From Rhodococcus sp. Leaf247 (GTDB taxonomy: Bacteria > Actinomycetota > Actinomycetes > Mycobacteriales > Mycobacteriaceae), in the NCBI RefSeq assembly GCF_001426185.1, contig NZ_LMRP01000003.1, positions 124,001-188,000 of the forward strand: 64,000 bases of DNA, read 5' to 3'. The notes beneath the pieces are model-generated. The model was not told the DNA's origin. It ran no database searches and worked only from the letters and a program-made list of their open reading frames with translations. The translations under genes and the position numbers were made by a program. Within the stretch, counting starts at the first letter, position 1. Each line of letters opens with the position of its first letter. Positions 13,969 to 22,941 of the stretch are shown here, piece after piece.

Positions 13969-14750
13969 GCGAGCAGGTTGTACAGGCCGATCAGGCCCAG
14001 CGCGACGATGCACAGACGCAGTACCCCCGGCGAGAGCCGACGGCCGTACCGCGCACCGACGGCGCCGCCGACCAGCGAGCTGACGGCTATCAATCCGACT
14101 GCGGCCCAACTGATCCGGTCCGACGCGAAGATGATGAACGACGCCGCGGCGACGATGTTGACGACGAGCGACAGAACATTCTTGGCGGCATTCATCCGCT
14201 GGATGTTCTCCGGCAGCAGGGCGCCCATGACGCCCATCAGCAGAATTCCCTGTGCGGCGGTGAAGTATCCGCCGTAGACGCCGACCGCGAACGTGCCGAT
14301 GACCAGCAGGACGAATCGGCCGCGGCCGAGCCCCGCCGACGACTCGGACGTCTCCGACGTCTCCGAGGACGACCGCTTCTGGGCCCAGGCCTGGATACGA
14401 GGTCCGGTGACGACGAGAACCAGCGCCAGAATTAGTAGCACGGGAACCACTGCGGTGAACGTCTTCTCGGGCAGATGCTGGAGGAGCCACGCACCCAGCA
14501 GTCCACCGAGCAGGGAACCGGGGAGCTGCCATCGCAGGCGCGGCCACTGTCCCCGAAGTTCTCGGCGATAACCCCAGGCGCCCGACGCGCTGCCCGCGAC
14601 GAGGCCGATGGCATTGCTCATGGTTGCCGTGACCGGCGGATACCCGAAGGCGATGAGGGTGGGGAACGTGATCAGCGTTCCCGATCCGACGATGGCATTG
14701 ATGCCTCCCGCGGCGAAGCCCGCCAGCAGGATCAGCAGTATTTCGGTCAC
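13965..14750 (-). CDS. TauE/SafE-family anion exporter
   Basis: A 261-residue polytopic membrane protein with about eight hydrophobic segments arranged as two homologous halves, typical of the sulfite/organosulfonate permease family. The first half starts LLILLAGFAAGGINAIVGSG, and the second carries VGVYGGYFTAAQGILLMGV, the family's G-x-Y-G-G-Y-F repeat motif. The two halves are joined by a charged Ser/Glu-rich cytosolic loop near residues 130-145. The substrate is unknown. GTG 14750 matches the family N-terminus; an ATG at 14795 would add 15 unlikely residues and overlap the divergent gene. Confidence 0.88.
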   Translation of the reverse strand: MTEILLILLAGFAAGGINAIVGSGTLITFPTLIAFGYPPVTATMSNAIGLVAGSASGAWGYRRELRGQWPRLRWQLPGSLLGGLLGAWLLQHLPEKTFTAVVPVLLILALVLVVTGPRIQAWAQKRSSSETSETSESSAGLGRGRFVLLVIGTFAVGVYGGYFTAAQGILLMGVMGALLPENIQRMNAAKNVLSLVVNIVAAASFIIFASDRISWAAVGLIAVSSLVGGAVGARYGRRLSPGVLRLCIVALGLIGLYNLLA

Positions 14751-14793
14751 GGGCACACCGGCGACCGTACGACAGACGCTAGATTCGTATCTC

Positions 14794-15423
14794 ATGAGCC
14801 TCGCACACGACGAACGTCTGGACCTCGCGGACACCATGGCGGAGGTCGGACCCGATGCCCCGACACTGTGCGGCGACTGGACGGTGCGCGATCTGGCGGC
14901 GCACCTCGTCATCCGCGAACGACGGCTCGACGCCGCGCCGGGCATCTTCCTGCCGCCGTTGGCCGGGTACACGCGCAAGGTCCAGGACGGTGTCGCCGCG
15001 GGGGAGTGGGTGTCGCTGGTCGACGACGTCCGCACCGGTCCTCCCGTGTGGTCCCCGTACAAGTTGCTCGACGCGCAGGTGAACCTGGGCGAGATGTTCG
15101 TCCACCACGAGGACATCAGGCGCGCCGGCACGGCGGCGCCGAGCCCTCGGGAGTTGAGCCCCGAGATGCAGAGTGCGCTGTGGGGTCTGCTGGGACTGCT
15201 CGGCCGCATCGCCTACCGGAGTGCTCCGGTCAGGGTGGCGGTCGAGACCCCGGACGGTCGGCGCCGAGCGTTCGGCAAGAAGTCGGCGTCGCGGACCGTG
15301 ACGCTGCGCGGCGAACCGGCGGAATTGGTGCTCCACGCCTTCGGGCGCGACGCGGTCGTGCTGGAGTTCGACGGTGAAGCGGAGGACATCGCGTCGGTGA
15401 AGGGTCTCGACCGAGGCGTGTGA
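14794..15423 (+). CDS. TIGR03085-family putative metal-binding protein
   Basis: A 209-residue member of the DinB/mycothiol maleylpyruvate isomerase-like four-helix superfamily. ERLDLADTMAEVGPDAPTLC and GDWTVRDLAAHLVIRERRLDA carry the N-terminal helix pair and one conserved histidine. FVHHEDIRRA supplies further potential metal-ligand histidines. Relatives bind a divalent metal and may use mycothiol as a thiol cofactor; the reaction is unknown. It is divergent from the TauE-like gene, with only about 43 bases between the starts. Confidence 0.85.
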   Translation: MSLAHDERLDLADTMAEVGPDAPTLCGDWTVRDLAAHLVIRERRLDAAPGIFLPPLAGYTRKVQDGVAAGEWVSLVDDVRTGPPVWSPYKLLDAQVNLGEMFVHHEDIRRAGTAAPSPRELSPEMQSALWGLLGLLGRIAYRSAPVRVAVETPDGRRRAFGKKSASRTVTLRGEPAELVLHAFGRDAVVLEFDGEAEDIASVKGLDRGV

Positions 15424-15494
15424 CACCGACCCGGGCTCGGTGTTACTGGTGTTGCGGATGGTCCTGATGGTGTCGACCGACTAGCCTGACGGTC

Positions 15495-18203
15495 ATGGCA
15501 GGCAAGACGAGTACGCGCGCGTCCCGATCCGGGAGTACCGGATCGACCAGGGCAGGCACAGGCAAGAGCAGTGCCACGTCGACAGGACGCGGGCGGACGG
15601 TCACCACGCCGCGCAAGCCCACCGCACCACGGCAGTCCGGTGCCCGGCAGTCGGCTCCTCGCACCTCGTCGGGGACGCGGGCGCGGCCCGCCGCCAAGCG
15701 GTCGTCCGTATCGCCGGGCATGGCTGCGCTGAACTCGATGGGTCGCGGTGTCGGCAAGGGCTGGTCACTCGCTGCCCGCGGACTCGGAGCCACCACGCGC
15801 ACCGTCGGCAAAGCAGCGGACATCGAGCACGGACACCGTCGGGACGGGCTCGCGCTGGGCGCTCTCGCCGTGAGCGTCGTCGTCGCGGCCGGACTGTGGT
15901 TCTCCGCAGGTGGGCCCGTCGGAGAGTGGATCGAGATCGGGTTGCGCGCCGTGGTCGGCAGCGCAGCCGTCGTTCTGCCCCTGCTCGGTATCGCCGTCGC
16001 CGTGGCGCTGATGCGCACCGAGCCCAAGCCGGACACCCGGCCACGTCTCGTACTCGGTTCCGTCCTCGTCGGACTTCCCATGCTCGGGTTGTGGCATCTG
16101 GGCGCAGGATCTCCCGACGACGCCACCGGACGCGCGTCGGGCGGTGGTTTCGTCGGATTCGTCGTCGGTGGACCTCTCAGCAGTGGTGTCACGGTGTGGT
16201 TGGCGGTGCCGCTGCTGCTCCTCGCAATCCTGTTCGGAGTCCTGCTTCTCACCGGTACGACAGTCCGCGACATCCCCGCGCGGCTGCGGACGCTGTTCGG
16301 CACTCGCGACCGCGGTGACGAGTACGGCGAGTACGACGCTCGCTATGACGAGGGTTACGACGACGAGTTCGCACCCGACGGCTACGACCGGTCCTACGAC
16401 TCCTACGGTTCGGACGACAGCCGGGACGACTACGACCCGGCGCTGTTCGACGCCGACGGATACCCGGTGGACGAGAAGCCGAAGACTCGGCGCCGTCGAG
16501 GTGCTGCTCCGGTCGATCCCGACGCTGCCTATCCGGTCGACGAGCCGACCGAGTACGTTCCCGTGGCGCCGCCTGCTGCGAAGGCGAAGCCCGTACCGGC
16601 CCCGACACCCCCTCCGGCCCCGAAGCCGAAACCCGCACCGGTCGTCGCGGCCACGCCGCCGAAGCCCGCGGACGAGGACAAGCTGGTCGTCGACCGGGTC
16701 GTCGACGGCGACTACGTCCTTCCGTCGCTGTCGCTGCTCATCGCCGGGGATCCGCCCAAGACTCGGAGCCAGGCCAACGACACGATGATCGAGGCCATCT
16801 CCGAGGTTCTCGAGCAGTTCAAGATCGACGCGGCCGTCACCGGGTTCACCCGTGGACCCACGGTCACCCGGTACGAGGTCGAGCTCGGCCCCGGCGTCAA
16901 GGTCGAGAAGATCACCGCCCTGGCGCGCAACATCGCCTACGCCGTGGCCACCGACAACGTCCGACTCCTCGCCCCGATCCCCGGCAAGTCGGCCGTGGGC
17001 ATCGAGGTGCCCAACTCGGACCGCGAGATGGTGCGCCTGGCGGACGTGCTGACCGCGTCGTCGACGCGCAAGGATCATCACCCCCTGGTCATCGGCCTCG
17101 GCAAGGACATCGAGGGCAACTTCGTCAGTGCGAACCTGGCGAAGATGCCGCACCTGCTGGTCGCCGGCTCGACGGGCTCGGGTAAGTCGAGCTTCGTCAA
17201 CTCGATGCTCGTGTCGCTGTTGGCGCGCGCGACGCCGGAAGAGGTCAGGATGATCCTGATCGACCCGAAGATGGTGGAGCTCACGCCGTACGAGGGCATT
17301 CCGCACCTCATCACCCCGATCATCACGCAGCCCAAGAAGGCCGCCGCGGCCCTGGCGTGGTTGGTCGAGGAGATGGAGCAGCGCTACCAGGACATGCAGG
17401 CCAATCGGGTTCGGCATGTCGACGACTTCAACAAGAAGGTGAAGTCGGGGGAGATCACCGCACCGCTCGGCAGTGAGCGTGTCTACAAGCCCTACCCGTA
17501 CATCCTCGCGATCGTCGACGAGCTCGCCGACCTGATGATGACGGCGCCTCGCGACGTCGAGGAAGCGATCGTGCGGATCACGCAGAAGGCCCGCGCGGCC
17601 GGTATCCACCTGGTTCTGGCGACGCAGCGACCGTCGGTCGACGTGGTGACGGGCCTGATCAAGACCAACGTGCCCTCGCGCCTGGCGTTCGCGACGTCGT
17701 CGCTGACCGACTCGCGCGTGATCCTGGATCAGCAGGGCGCCGAGAAGCTGATCGGCATGGGTGACGCGTTGTTCCTGCCGATGGGCGCCGGCAAGCCCAC
17801 CCGTCTGCAGGGTGCGTTCATCACCGACGAGGAGATCACGGCCGTCGTCGACTTCGCCAAGAACCAGGCGGAGCCGGAGTACCAGGAGGGTGTGACCGCG
17901 CAGAAGGCCGCGGAGAAGAAGGACGTCGACGCCGACATCGGCGACGATCTCGACGTGCTGCTCCAGGCTGTCGAGCTGGTGGTCACCAGCCAGTTCGGGT
18001 CGACGTCGATGTTGCAGCGCAAGCTGCGGGTGGGTTTCGCGAAGGCCGGCCGTCTGATGGACCTGATGGAGACCCGAGGCGTCGTCGGGCCCAGCGAGGG
18101 ATCGAAGGCTCGTGATGTTCTGGTCAAGCCGGACGAGCTGGACGGCTTGTTGTGGTCGATCAAGGGCGGAAATCCTGCCGAATCGGACAACCCGGACGAA
18201 TGA
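15495..18203 (+). CDS. ftsK: DNA translocase FtsK
   Basis: FtsK is a septal ATPase pumping chromosomal DNA during division and activating dimer resolution. The 902-residue protein has a basic Ser/Thr/Arg-rich N-terminus, membrane segments between about 110 and 255, and an acidic Tyr/Asp then Pro/Ala-rich linker (about 270-390). The RecA-like motor has Walker [10 protein letters not shown] near residue 560 and the signature [16 protein letters not shown]. The C-terminal gamma winged helix ([19 protein letters not shown]) reads polar DNA motifs. The ATG start lies 71 bases after the TIGR03085 gene. Confidence 0.97.
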   Translation: MAGKTSTRASRSGSTGSTRAGTGKSSATSTGRGRTVTTPRKPTAPRQSGARQSAPRTSSGTRARPAAKRSSVSPGMAALNSMGRGVGKGWSLAARGLGATTRTVGKAADIEHGHRRDGLALGALAVSVVVAAGLWFSAGGPVGEWIEIGLRAVVGSAAVVLPLLGIAVAVALMRTEPKPDTRPRLVLGSVLVGLPMLGLWHLGAGSPDDATGRASGGGFVGFVVGGPLSSGVTVWLAVPLLLLAILFGVLLLTGTTVRDIPARLRTLFGTRDRGDEYGEYDARYDEGYDDEFAPDGYDRSYDSYGSDDSRDDYDPALFDADGYPVDEKPKTRRRRGAAPVDPDAAYPVDEPTEYVPVAPPAAKAKPVPAPTPPPAPKPKPAPVVAATPPKPADEDKLVVDRVVDGDYVLPSLSLLIAGDPPKTRSQANDTMIEAISEVLEQFKIDAAVTGFTRGPTVTRYEVELGPGVKVEKITALARNIAYAVATDNVRLLAPIPGKSAVGIEVPNSDREMVRLADVLTASSTRKDHHPLVIGLGKDIEGNFVSANLAKMPHLLVAGSTGSGKSSFVNSMLVSLLARATPEEVRMILIDPKMVELTPYEGIPHLITPIITQPKKAAAALAWLVEEMEQRYQDMQANRVRHVDDFNKKVKSGEITAPLGSERVYKPYPYILAIVDELADLMMTAPRDVEEAIVRITQKARAAGIHLVLATQRPSVDVVTGLIKTNVPSRLAFATSSLTDSRVILDQQGAEKLIGMGDALFLPMGAGKPTRLQGAFITDEEITAVVDFAKNQAEPEYQEGVTAQKAAEKKDVDADIGDDLDVLLQAVELVVTSQFGSTSMLQRKLRVGFAKAGRLMDLMETRGVVGPSEGSKARDVLVKPDELDGLLWSIKGGNPAESDNPDE

Positions 18204-18302
18204 TTGTGGTCTGATGTGAATTGACTCTCAGACTGCCTGAGTTTTACCTGTGCATTACCTTCAGGGGGCGCAAATCGCTGCTCGGCTGTGGCACTCTTGT
18301 CC

Positions 18303-18464
18303 ACAGGAGGGGAGTATCCCCAGCTTGCGAAGGACCCGTCAGCACGATCGAGCCCTGCCTCGATCCGGGTCATCGGCAGTATCGACGGTCACGAGACATC
18401 ACCGTTCGACACTGTGGGAGAGACCTCCGGAGCCCAACCATGGACTACCGGAGGTAGTTGCCAC
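18303..18464 (+). promoter_or_regulatory. yybP-ykoY family manganese riboswitch with RBS-sequestering platform
   Basis: The 260-base gap before terC contains the conserved L1 element GGGGAGTA (18309-18316) and the L3-side element TGTGGGAGAGACC (18413-18425). Between them lie stacked helices: GACCCG 18333-18338 with CGGGTC 18366-18371, GATCGAG with CTCGATC inside that, CAGT 18377-18380 with ACTG 18411-18414, and ACGGT/ACCGT. P1 is GGAGG 18306-18310 with CCTCC 18424-18428. The same CCTCCGG (18424-18430) is perfectly complementary to CCGGAGG (18448-18454), which contains the terC ribosome binding site. This predicts translational control: ligand-stabilised P1 would free the RBS. The Mn2+ ligand comes from knowledge of the family, which commonly controls TerC/Alx exporters. 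Confidence 0.9.
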
Positions 18465-19571
18465 ATGAATGTCTCACCCACAGTCTGGATCGTCACCATC
18501 GTGGTGATTCTCGGACTTTTCGTCTTCGACTTCTTCGCTCACGTGAAGACGCCCCACGAGCCGACCTTCAAGGAATCGGCGACGTGGTCCGTCGTCTACA
18601 TCACGATCGCCATCATCTTCGGCGGCATCGTGTTCTGGCAGTACGGCGCAACCTTCGGCGGTGAGTACTTCGCCGGGTACGTCACCGAGAAGGCGCTCAG
18701 CGTCGACAACCTGTTCGTCTTCCTCATCATCATGACGACGTTCGCCGTGCCGCGTCAGTACCAGCAGAAGGTGCTGCTCATCGGCATCGTGATGGCACTC
18801 GTCATGCGCGGTGGCTTCATCGCCCTCGGTGCCGCGGCCATCAACAACTTCAGCTGGGTCTTCTACCTCTTCGGTGCATTCCTCATCTACACGGCCTACA
18901 AGCTCATCAAGGAAGCCGGGGAAGAGGAGGAGAACGAAGTCCAGCAGGACACCAAGATCATGAAGTTCGCCAAGAAGATCCTCCCCACCACGGACGAGTA
19001 CCACGGTGATCGTCTGACGGTGAAGATCGACGGCAAGCGCGTGGTCACCCCGATGCTGCTGGCCCTGGTCGTCATCGGCTTCACCGACATCCTGTTCGCG
19101 CTCGACTCGATCCCGGCCATCTACGGCCTGACCACCGAGCCTTACATCGTCTTCACCGCCAACGCGTTCGCACTGATGGGTCTGCGTCAGCTGTACTTCC
19201 TCATCGGCGGACTGCTCGATCGCCTGGTGTACCTGTCCTACGGTCTGTCGCTGGTCCTCGCGTTCATCGGTGTGAAGCTGGTGCTGCACGCCCTGCACGA
19301 GAACGAGCTCGGCTTCATCAACGGCGGCGAGAACCTGAAGGTGCCCGAGATCAGCACCGGCCTCTCGCTCAGTGTCATCATGGGCATCCTGATCGTCACC
19401 ACCGTGGCTAGCCTGCTCAAGACCCGCGGCGATGCGAAGCCCGCGGCGAAGGGCGACCAGACCGGAAGCCCGGTCCTCGGCGACGACGACACCACGGCCG
19501 CCTCGACCGGCACGACGTCGACCGGCACCACGTCGACCAGTGTCACGGACACCGAGCGCGACTCGCGCTGA
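18465..19571 (+). CDS. TerC family integral membrane protein (putative Mn2+ exporter)
   Basis: A 368-residue protein with about nine transmembrane segments. The hallmark metal-site motifs are ALSVDNLFVFLIIM and GFTDILFALDSIPAIYG, with paired Asp/Asn residues in the membrane. TerC/Alx-type proteins export manganese or assist metalation of exported proteins; the upstream manganese riboswitch supports a metal role. The C-terminus (from about 325) is a hydrophilic Thr/Ser-rich tail. ATG 18465 follows GGAGG by 10 bases. Earlier in-frame starts would lie inside the riboswitch and are rejected. Confidence 0.93.
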   Translation: MNVSPTVWIVTIVVILGLFVFDFFAHVKTPHEPTFKESATWSVVYITIAIIFGGIVFWQYGATFGGEYFAGYVTEKALSVDNLFVFLIIMTTFAVPRQYQQKVLLIGIVMALVMRGGFIALGAAAINNFSWVFYLFGAFLIYTAYKLIKEAGEEEENEVQQDTKIMKFAKKILPTTDEYHGDRLTVKIDGKRVVTPMLLALVVIGFTDILFALDSIPAIYGLTTEPYIVFTANAFALMGLRQLYFLIGGLLDRLVYLSYGLSLVLAFIGVKLVLHALHENELGFINGGENLKVPEISTGLSLSVIMGILIVTTVASLLKTRGDAKPAAKGDQTGSPVLGDDDTTAASTGTTSTGTTSTSVTDTERDSR

Positions 19572-19589
19572 TCCGTCCCGCACGACGAC

Positions 19590-19615
19590 AGCCCGGCACC
19601 GAGAGGTGCCGGGCT
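19590..19615. terminator. bidirectional hairpin terminator
   Basis: A perfect 11-bp stem (AGCCCGGCACC and its complement) with a GAGA tetraloop, 18 bases after the terC stop and 31 bases before the end of the convergent YciI gene. Confidence 0.85.
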
Positions 19616-19646
19616 GTTCGCGTATCCGGTGGGTGCGGGGCTCGGG

Positions 19647-19931
19647 TCACTCCGCGAGGACGCCCATCACCGGCTTCCACTCCTGGATCGCCACGGCGTC
19701 GACGAGCTTCTCCACCGCGAACGGGTCCTCGGCGAACAGCGTGCCCACCTGGTCCGCGCTCTCACCCTTGACGATGATGGTGGCGCCGCTGTCGTCCGCG
19801 TACGGCCCCGCCACCACCACGATGTCGCGAGCGAGCAGATCCCGCAGCCAGTCGCGGTGCTCGGCACGGACGCGGTCGCGTCCCTCGGCAGTGGCCGACG
19901 AGTACGTGTAGTTGACGAGGAAGTGGGCCAT
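19647..19931 (-). CDS. YciI family protein
   Basis: A 94-residue small alpha/beta-barrel (ferredoxin-like) protein. It shows the family features: an N-terminal strand HFLVNYTY, the RAEHRDWLRDL helix with the conserved histidine, DDSGATIIVKGES, and the AEDPFAVEKLVD helix. YciI-like domains are often dimeric, with a possible His/Asp catalytic pair; no reaction is established for most. It lies 39 bases after the acetyltransferase stop on the same strand, so probably co-transcribed. Confidence 0.88.
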   Translation of the reverse strand: MAHFLVNYTYSSATAEGRDRVRAEHRDWLRDLLARDIVVVAGPYADDSGATIIVKGESADQVGTLFAEDPFAVEKLVDAVAIQEWKPVMGVLAE

Positions 19932-19970
19932 CGATGTTCTCCTGCGGTGTGTGATCGGGTGGTGGGGGAA

Positions 19971-20567
19971 CTAGAGCGTGAGCAGCATGCGAGTGTTGCC
20001 GAGGGTGTTCGGTTTGACGTAACTGAGGTCGAGGAACTCCGCGACACCGGTGTCGTAGGACCGGCACATCTCCGCGTACACCTCGGCCGTGACCGGAGTG
20101 CCGTCGATCTCGGAGAATCCGTGGCGTGCGAAGAACGGAACCTCGAAGGTGAGGACGAAGATCCGGGACAGCTGGAGTTCGCGCGCGACGTCGACCAAGG
20201 TCGACACGATGAGGTGGCCGACTCCGTGTCCCTTGACCGACGGGTCCACCGCGACGGTGCGGATCTCGCCGAGGTCCGCCCACAGCACATGCAGCGCGCC
20301 GCACCCGGCGACGACACCGTCGACCTCGGCGACCCAGAACTCCTGGACCGCCTCGTAGAGGGTCACCAGGTTCTTCTCGAGCAGGATGCGACCGGCGTAG
20401 ATGTCGATCAGCCGTTTGATCTCCGGGATGTCGGAGGTGCGCGCTCGACGCAGGTGTACGCGATCGGTGGCCGCTGCAGGGGCGTCGCTGACGTCGTCGT
20501 GGTCGTGCGCCGCCCGTGAGTCCGTGTCCGGATCGAGGTCGGAAGTCATGGGGTGAACAGTAGTCAT
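19971..20567 (-). CDS. argA: ArgA-type amino-acid N-acetyltransferase (GNAT)
   Basis: A 198-residue GNAT enzyme resembling the short mycobacterial N-acetylglutamate synthase that acetylates glutamate or glutamine to begin arginine synthesis. The acetyl-CoA loop is VDPSVKGHGVGHLI, preceded by GCGALHVLWADLGEIRTVAV and followed by FEVPFFARHGFSEID, all typical of this subtype. It lacks the amino-acid kinase domain of classical ArgA. The first 35 residues are acidic and His/Asp-rich. An internal ATG at 20549 is an alternative start; neither has a clear RBS. Confidence 0.85.
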   Translation of the reverse strand: MTTVHPMTSDLDPDTDSRAAHDHDDVSDAPAAATDRVHLRRARTSDIPEIKRLIDIYAGRILLEKNLVTLYEAVQEFWVAEVDGVVAGCGALHVLWADLGEIRTVAVDPSVKGHGVGHLIVSTLVDVARELQLSRIFVLTFEVPFFARHGFSEIDGTPVTAEVYAEMCRSYDTGVAEFLDLSYVKPNTLGNTRMLLTL

Positions 20568-20641
20568 CGGACGTACCGATATTGTGACCGTGTGTCGCGC
20601 GCCGGTTACTCACATCACGCCTCCCGAGCGGACGCGTCGAC

Positions 20642-21292
20642 GTGAGCGCGCAGTACGACGTCGGTCGTGGTCCCGGTGACGCGTCGGCTCCCGGTGCAGA
20701 TGCCGTGGTCGGGTCCAGCCCGGTGGGTGCGGCCCCGCTGCTCAATATCGCCAACGTTCTGACCGTGCTGAGGATCGCGCTCGTCCCGGTGTTCCTGTGG
20801 GCGCTGTTCGCCGACGGAGGCCACGACACGCGGTGGCGGTTGGCCGCCTTCGGAATCTTCGTCGTCGCGGCGATCACCGACCGCGTCGACGGTCAGCTGG
20901 CGCGCAAGCACGGGTTGGTCACCGAGTTCGGCAAGATGGCCGATCCCATCGCGGACAAGGCGCTCATCGGTGCTGCTCTCGTCGGTCTCTCGCTGTTGGG
21001 CGACCTGCCCTGGTGGATCACCGTGGTCATCGCTGTCCGCGAGATCGGGATCACACTCCTACGGTTCGCGGTGCTGCGGCACGGCGTCATCCCTGCCGGT
21101 CGCGGCGGCAAACTCAAGACGTTGGTGCAGAGTGTCGCGATCGGCATCATCGTGCTGCCGCTTCCGGACGCGGTGATGCCGGCCGCGATGGTCGTCATGA
21201 TCGTGGCCGTGGTGCTCACGGTCGTGACCGGGCTCGACTATCTCGTGCAGGCCGCGCGTCCCCGTGTCCGGTCGACTCACGACGGCCGATGA
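20642..21292 (+). CDS. pgsA: CDP-diacylglycerol--glycerol-3-phosphate 3-phosphatidyltransferase
   Basis: A membrane CDP-alcohol phosphotransferase making phosphatidylglycerol phosphate. The eight-residue family motif is complete: D-x2-D-G-x2-A-R-x8-G-x3-D-x3-D in TDRVDGQLARKHG followed by EFGKMADPIAD (about residues 79-104). Four to five further hydrophobic helices follow. 216 residues with a Gly/Ala-rich N-terminal extension before LLNIANVLTVLRI. GTG start. In many relatives cinA follows; here it is absent and the clgR leader region comes next. Confidence 0.95.
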   Translation: MSAQYDVGRGPGDASAPGADAVVGSSPVGAAPLLNIANVLTVLRIALVPVFLWALFADGGHDTRWRLAAFGIFVVAAITDRVDGQLARKHGLVTEFGKMADPIADKALIGAALVGLSLLGDLPWWITVVIAVREIGITLLRFAVLRHGVIPAGRGGKLKTLVQSVAIGIIVLPLPDAVMPAAMVVMIVAVVLTVVTGLDYLVQAARPRVRSTHDGR

Positions 21293-21320
21293 CCGATCCG
21301 CTGTCGCGGGTCCGAATCCC

Positions 21321-21428
21321 ATGACGATGCGGATGTGGGAACCGTTCGTACCGGGTACACGATCCGAACGGCTCGGGGCGGCCGTGTCGGACGTCCTACG
21401 GCGCGTGCGGGTCGCGCGAGCGGGTTAG
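21321..21428 (+). CDS. possible 35-residue small ORF upstream of clgR
   Basis: An ATG whose ATGA overlaps the end of an 11-codon ORF (21289-21324), which itself overlaps the pgsA stop by ATGA, giving a chain of coupled mini-ORFs. The product (MTMRMWEPFVPGT at its start, then a basic helix LRRVRVARAG) matches nothing I recognise. It may be translated by coupling, may be a relic, or may not be real. Confidence 0.25.
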   Translation: MTMRMWEPFVPGTRSERLGAAVSDVLRRVRVARAG

Positions 21429-21471
21429 GGTGCTTCCACCGGTGACGGTGAGGGAATCTCTTTCCGTCGCG

Positions 21472-21497
21472 GGAACCGATCGGGTCCGCTCGGCGTT
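21472..21497 (+). promoter_or_regulatory. putative ECF sigma (SigE/SigH-like) promoter for clgR
   Basis: GGAACC (21472-21477), a 16-base spacer, then CGTT (21494-21497). This fits the GGAAC-N15-17-CGTT pattern of actinobacterial stress ECF sigma factors. In mycobacteria clgR is known to be driven by SigE. It lies about 95 bases before the clgR start in a 300-base region without a firm gene (21293-21592). Confidence 0.55.
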
Positions 21498-21509
21498 GTA
21501 GTCACTGAT

Positions 21510-21576
21510 GGAACAGCACGTCTCGAAGGAACAGCACGTCTGGATGGCACGACACGTCCCGACACGTTGGGACACG
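21510..21576 (+). repeat. two direct-repeat arrays in the clgR leader
   Basis: GGAACAGCACGTCT occurs exactly twice (21510-21523 and 21528-21541, period 18). It is followed by three GACACG units at 21551, 21561 and 21571, with an exact period of 10. The array ends just before the clgR RBS (AGGAGG 21581-21586). Ten-base phasing puts the units on one face of the helix, suggesting cooperative protein binding; an RNA-level role is also possible. Confidence 0.75.
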
Positions 21577-21592
21577 ATGAAGGAGGGGCCAC

Positions 21593-21955
21593 ATGGCGCT
21601 GCTTTTGCGTGAGGCACTCGGCGACAGTCTTCGCCGCACGCGGGTCGCTCAGAGCCGCACGCTGCGTGAGGTCTCCCATACCGCCCGGGTGAGTCTCGGT
21701 TATCTGTCGGAGGTCGAACGCGGCCGCAAGGAGGCGTCGAGCGAACTGCTCAACGCGATCTGTGACGCGCTCGCGGTTCCTCTGTCGACCGTTCTGTTCG
21801 ACGTGAGCGAGTCGCTGACCGACACCATGGCGGGATCTGCGGGTGCAGTGGACGCCGCACCGGCGCGCGACGCCGCCTCGTCTGCCACCCACATCTCCGA
21901 CGACACTCGTGTGGTCATTCCGGCTCCGAGCGCTCGGGCACTGGCCGCAGCCTGA
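21593..21955 (+). CDS. clgR: ClgR, XRE-family regulator of clp and stress genes
   Basis: A 120-residue helix-turn-helix activator. The HTH (about residues 20-70) reads [22 protein letters not shown] then [19 protein letters not shown], characteristic of ClgR. It activates clpP, clpC and, in mycobacteria, the phage-shock genes. The C-terminus ends ARALAAA, resembling the ssrA-type ALAA degron, consistent with proteolytic control by ClpP as known for ClgR. ATG 21593 has a strong AGGAGG 7 bases upstream. pspA follows after 152 bases. Confidence 0.93.
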   Translation: MALLLREALGDSLRRTRVAQSRTLREVSHTARVSLGYLSEVERGRKEASSELLNAICDALAVPLSTVLFDVSESLTDTMAGSAGAVDAAPARDAASSATHISDDTRVVIPAPSARALAAA

Positions 21956-22107
21956 TCGGATATGCCGTACCGGTCGGACTGTCCGGTTCGATAGAGCACC
22001 ATTACGGGTACCGAGTACAGACACACTCTCTCGACACGAACTACCGGCGGTGACGGTCGCCAGCCGGGTCGCGTAGGCGGCGTATCTCATGGAGGCAGGA
22101 AGAACCG

Positions 22108-22917
22108 ATGGCCAATCCTTTCGTCAAGGGCTGGAAGTATCTGATGGCTCTGTTCAACTCGAAGATCGACGAGAAGGCGGACCCCCAGGTCCAGATCCAG
22201 CAGGCCATCGAGGATGCGCAGCGCCAGCACCAGGCTCTGTCGCAGCAGGCCGCCTCCGTCATCGGAAACCAGCGTCAGCTCGAGATGAAGCTCAGCCGCC
22301 AGCTCGACGAGGTGGAGAAGCTGAACGCCAACGCGCGTCAGGCCGTCACCCTCGCCGACCAGGCCAACGCGGCAGCCGACGTCGAGAAGGCCACCCAGTA
22401 CACCAATGCCGCCGAGGCATTCGCCGCCCAGCTCGTCACGGCCGAGCAGAGCGTCGAGGACCTCAAGGTGCTCCACGACCAGGCGCTCCAGGCCGCGACG
22501 CAGGCCAAGAAGGCTGTCGAGCAGAACGCGATGACGCTGCAGGCGAAGGTCGCCGAGCGCACCAAGCTCCTCAGTCAGCTCGAGCAGGCCAAGATGCAGG
22601 AGCGCGTCAGCGAGTCGCTGCGGTCGATGGATTCCACGCTGTCCGCGCCGGGCAACACGCCCAGCCTCGACGCTGTCCGGGACAAGATCGAACGTCGGTA
22701 CGCCAACGCGCTCGGGTCCGCTGAACTCGCCCAGAACTCGGTCCAGGGCCGCATGATGGAAGTGCAGCAGGCCAGCGTCCAGATGGCGGGTCACAGCCGT
22801 CTCGAGCAGATCCGCGCCTCGATGAAGGGCGACTCGCTGACCTCCGGCGACACCGCGTCCCTGCAGAAGAACGCCGCGCCCTCGCAGGCGATCCCCGAAC
22901 CTCCTCAGGCCAACTGA
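22108..22917 (+). CDS. pspA: PspA/IM30 family phage-shock protein
   Basis: A 269-residue ESCRT-III-like coiled-coil protein that coats and stabilises the stressed inner face of the membrane. The N-terminal amphipathic helix ([20 protein letters not shown]) and the long Gln/Ala-rich coiled coil (about 25-215) are typical; the tail after about 240 is disordered and Pro-rich. ATG 22108 has a GGAGG/AGGAAG RBS. It sits between clgR and pspM as in mycobacteria, where PspA also binds and restrains ClgR. Confidence 0.95.
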   Translation: MANPFVKGWKYLMALFNSKIDEKADPQVQIQQAIEDAQRQHQALSQQAASVIGNQRQLEMKLSRQLDEVEKLNANARQAVTLADQANAAADVEKATQYTNAAEAFAAQLVTAEQSVEDLKVLHDQALQAATQAKKAVEQNAMTLQAKVAERTKLLSQLEQAKMQERVSESLRSMDSTLSAPGNTPSLDAVRDKIERRYANALGSAELAQNSVQGRMMEVQQASVQMAGHSRLEQIRASMKGDSLTSGDTASLQKNAAPSQAIPEPPQAN

Positions 22918-22941
22918 GTCGGCTGTCGGGGCCGATCAGCT

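Noticed and set aside
15765-17609. Minus-strand open frame (614 codons) opposite ftsK
   Set aside because: Antisense shadow of the ftsK motor and linker.
18227-18245. CTCAG-N5-CTGAG followed by TTTT as the ftsK terminator
   Set aside because: The 5-bp stem is too weak to support and overlaps the probable terC promoter region.
18288-18464. N-terminal extension of the terC frame to 18288
   Set aside because: The segment is the riboswitch; ATG 18465 has a proper RBS and matches the family start.
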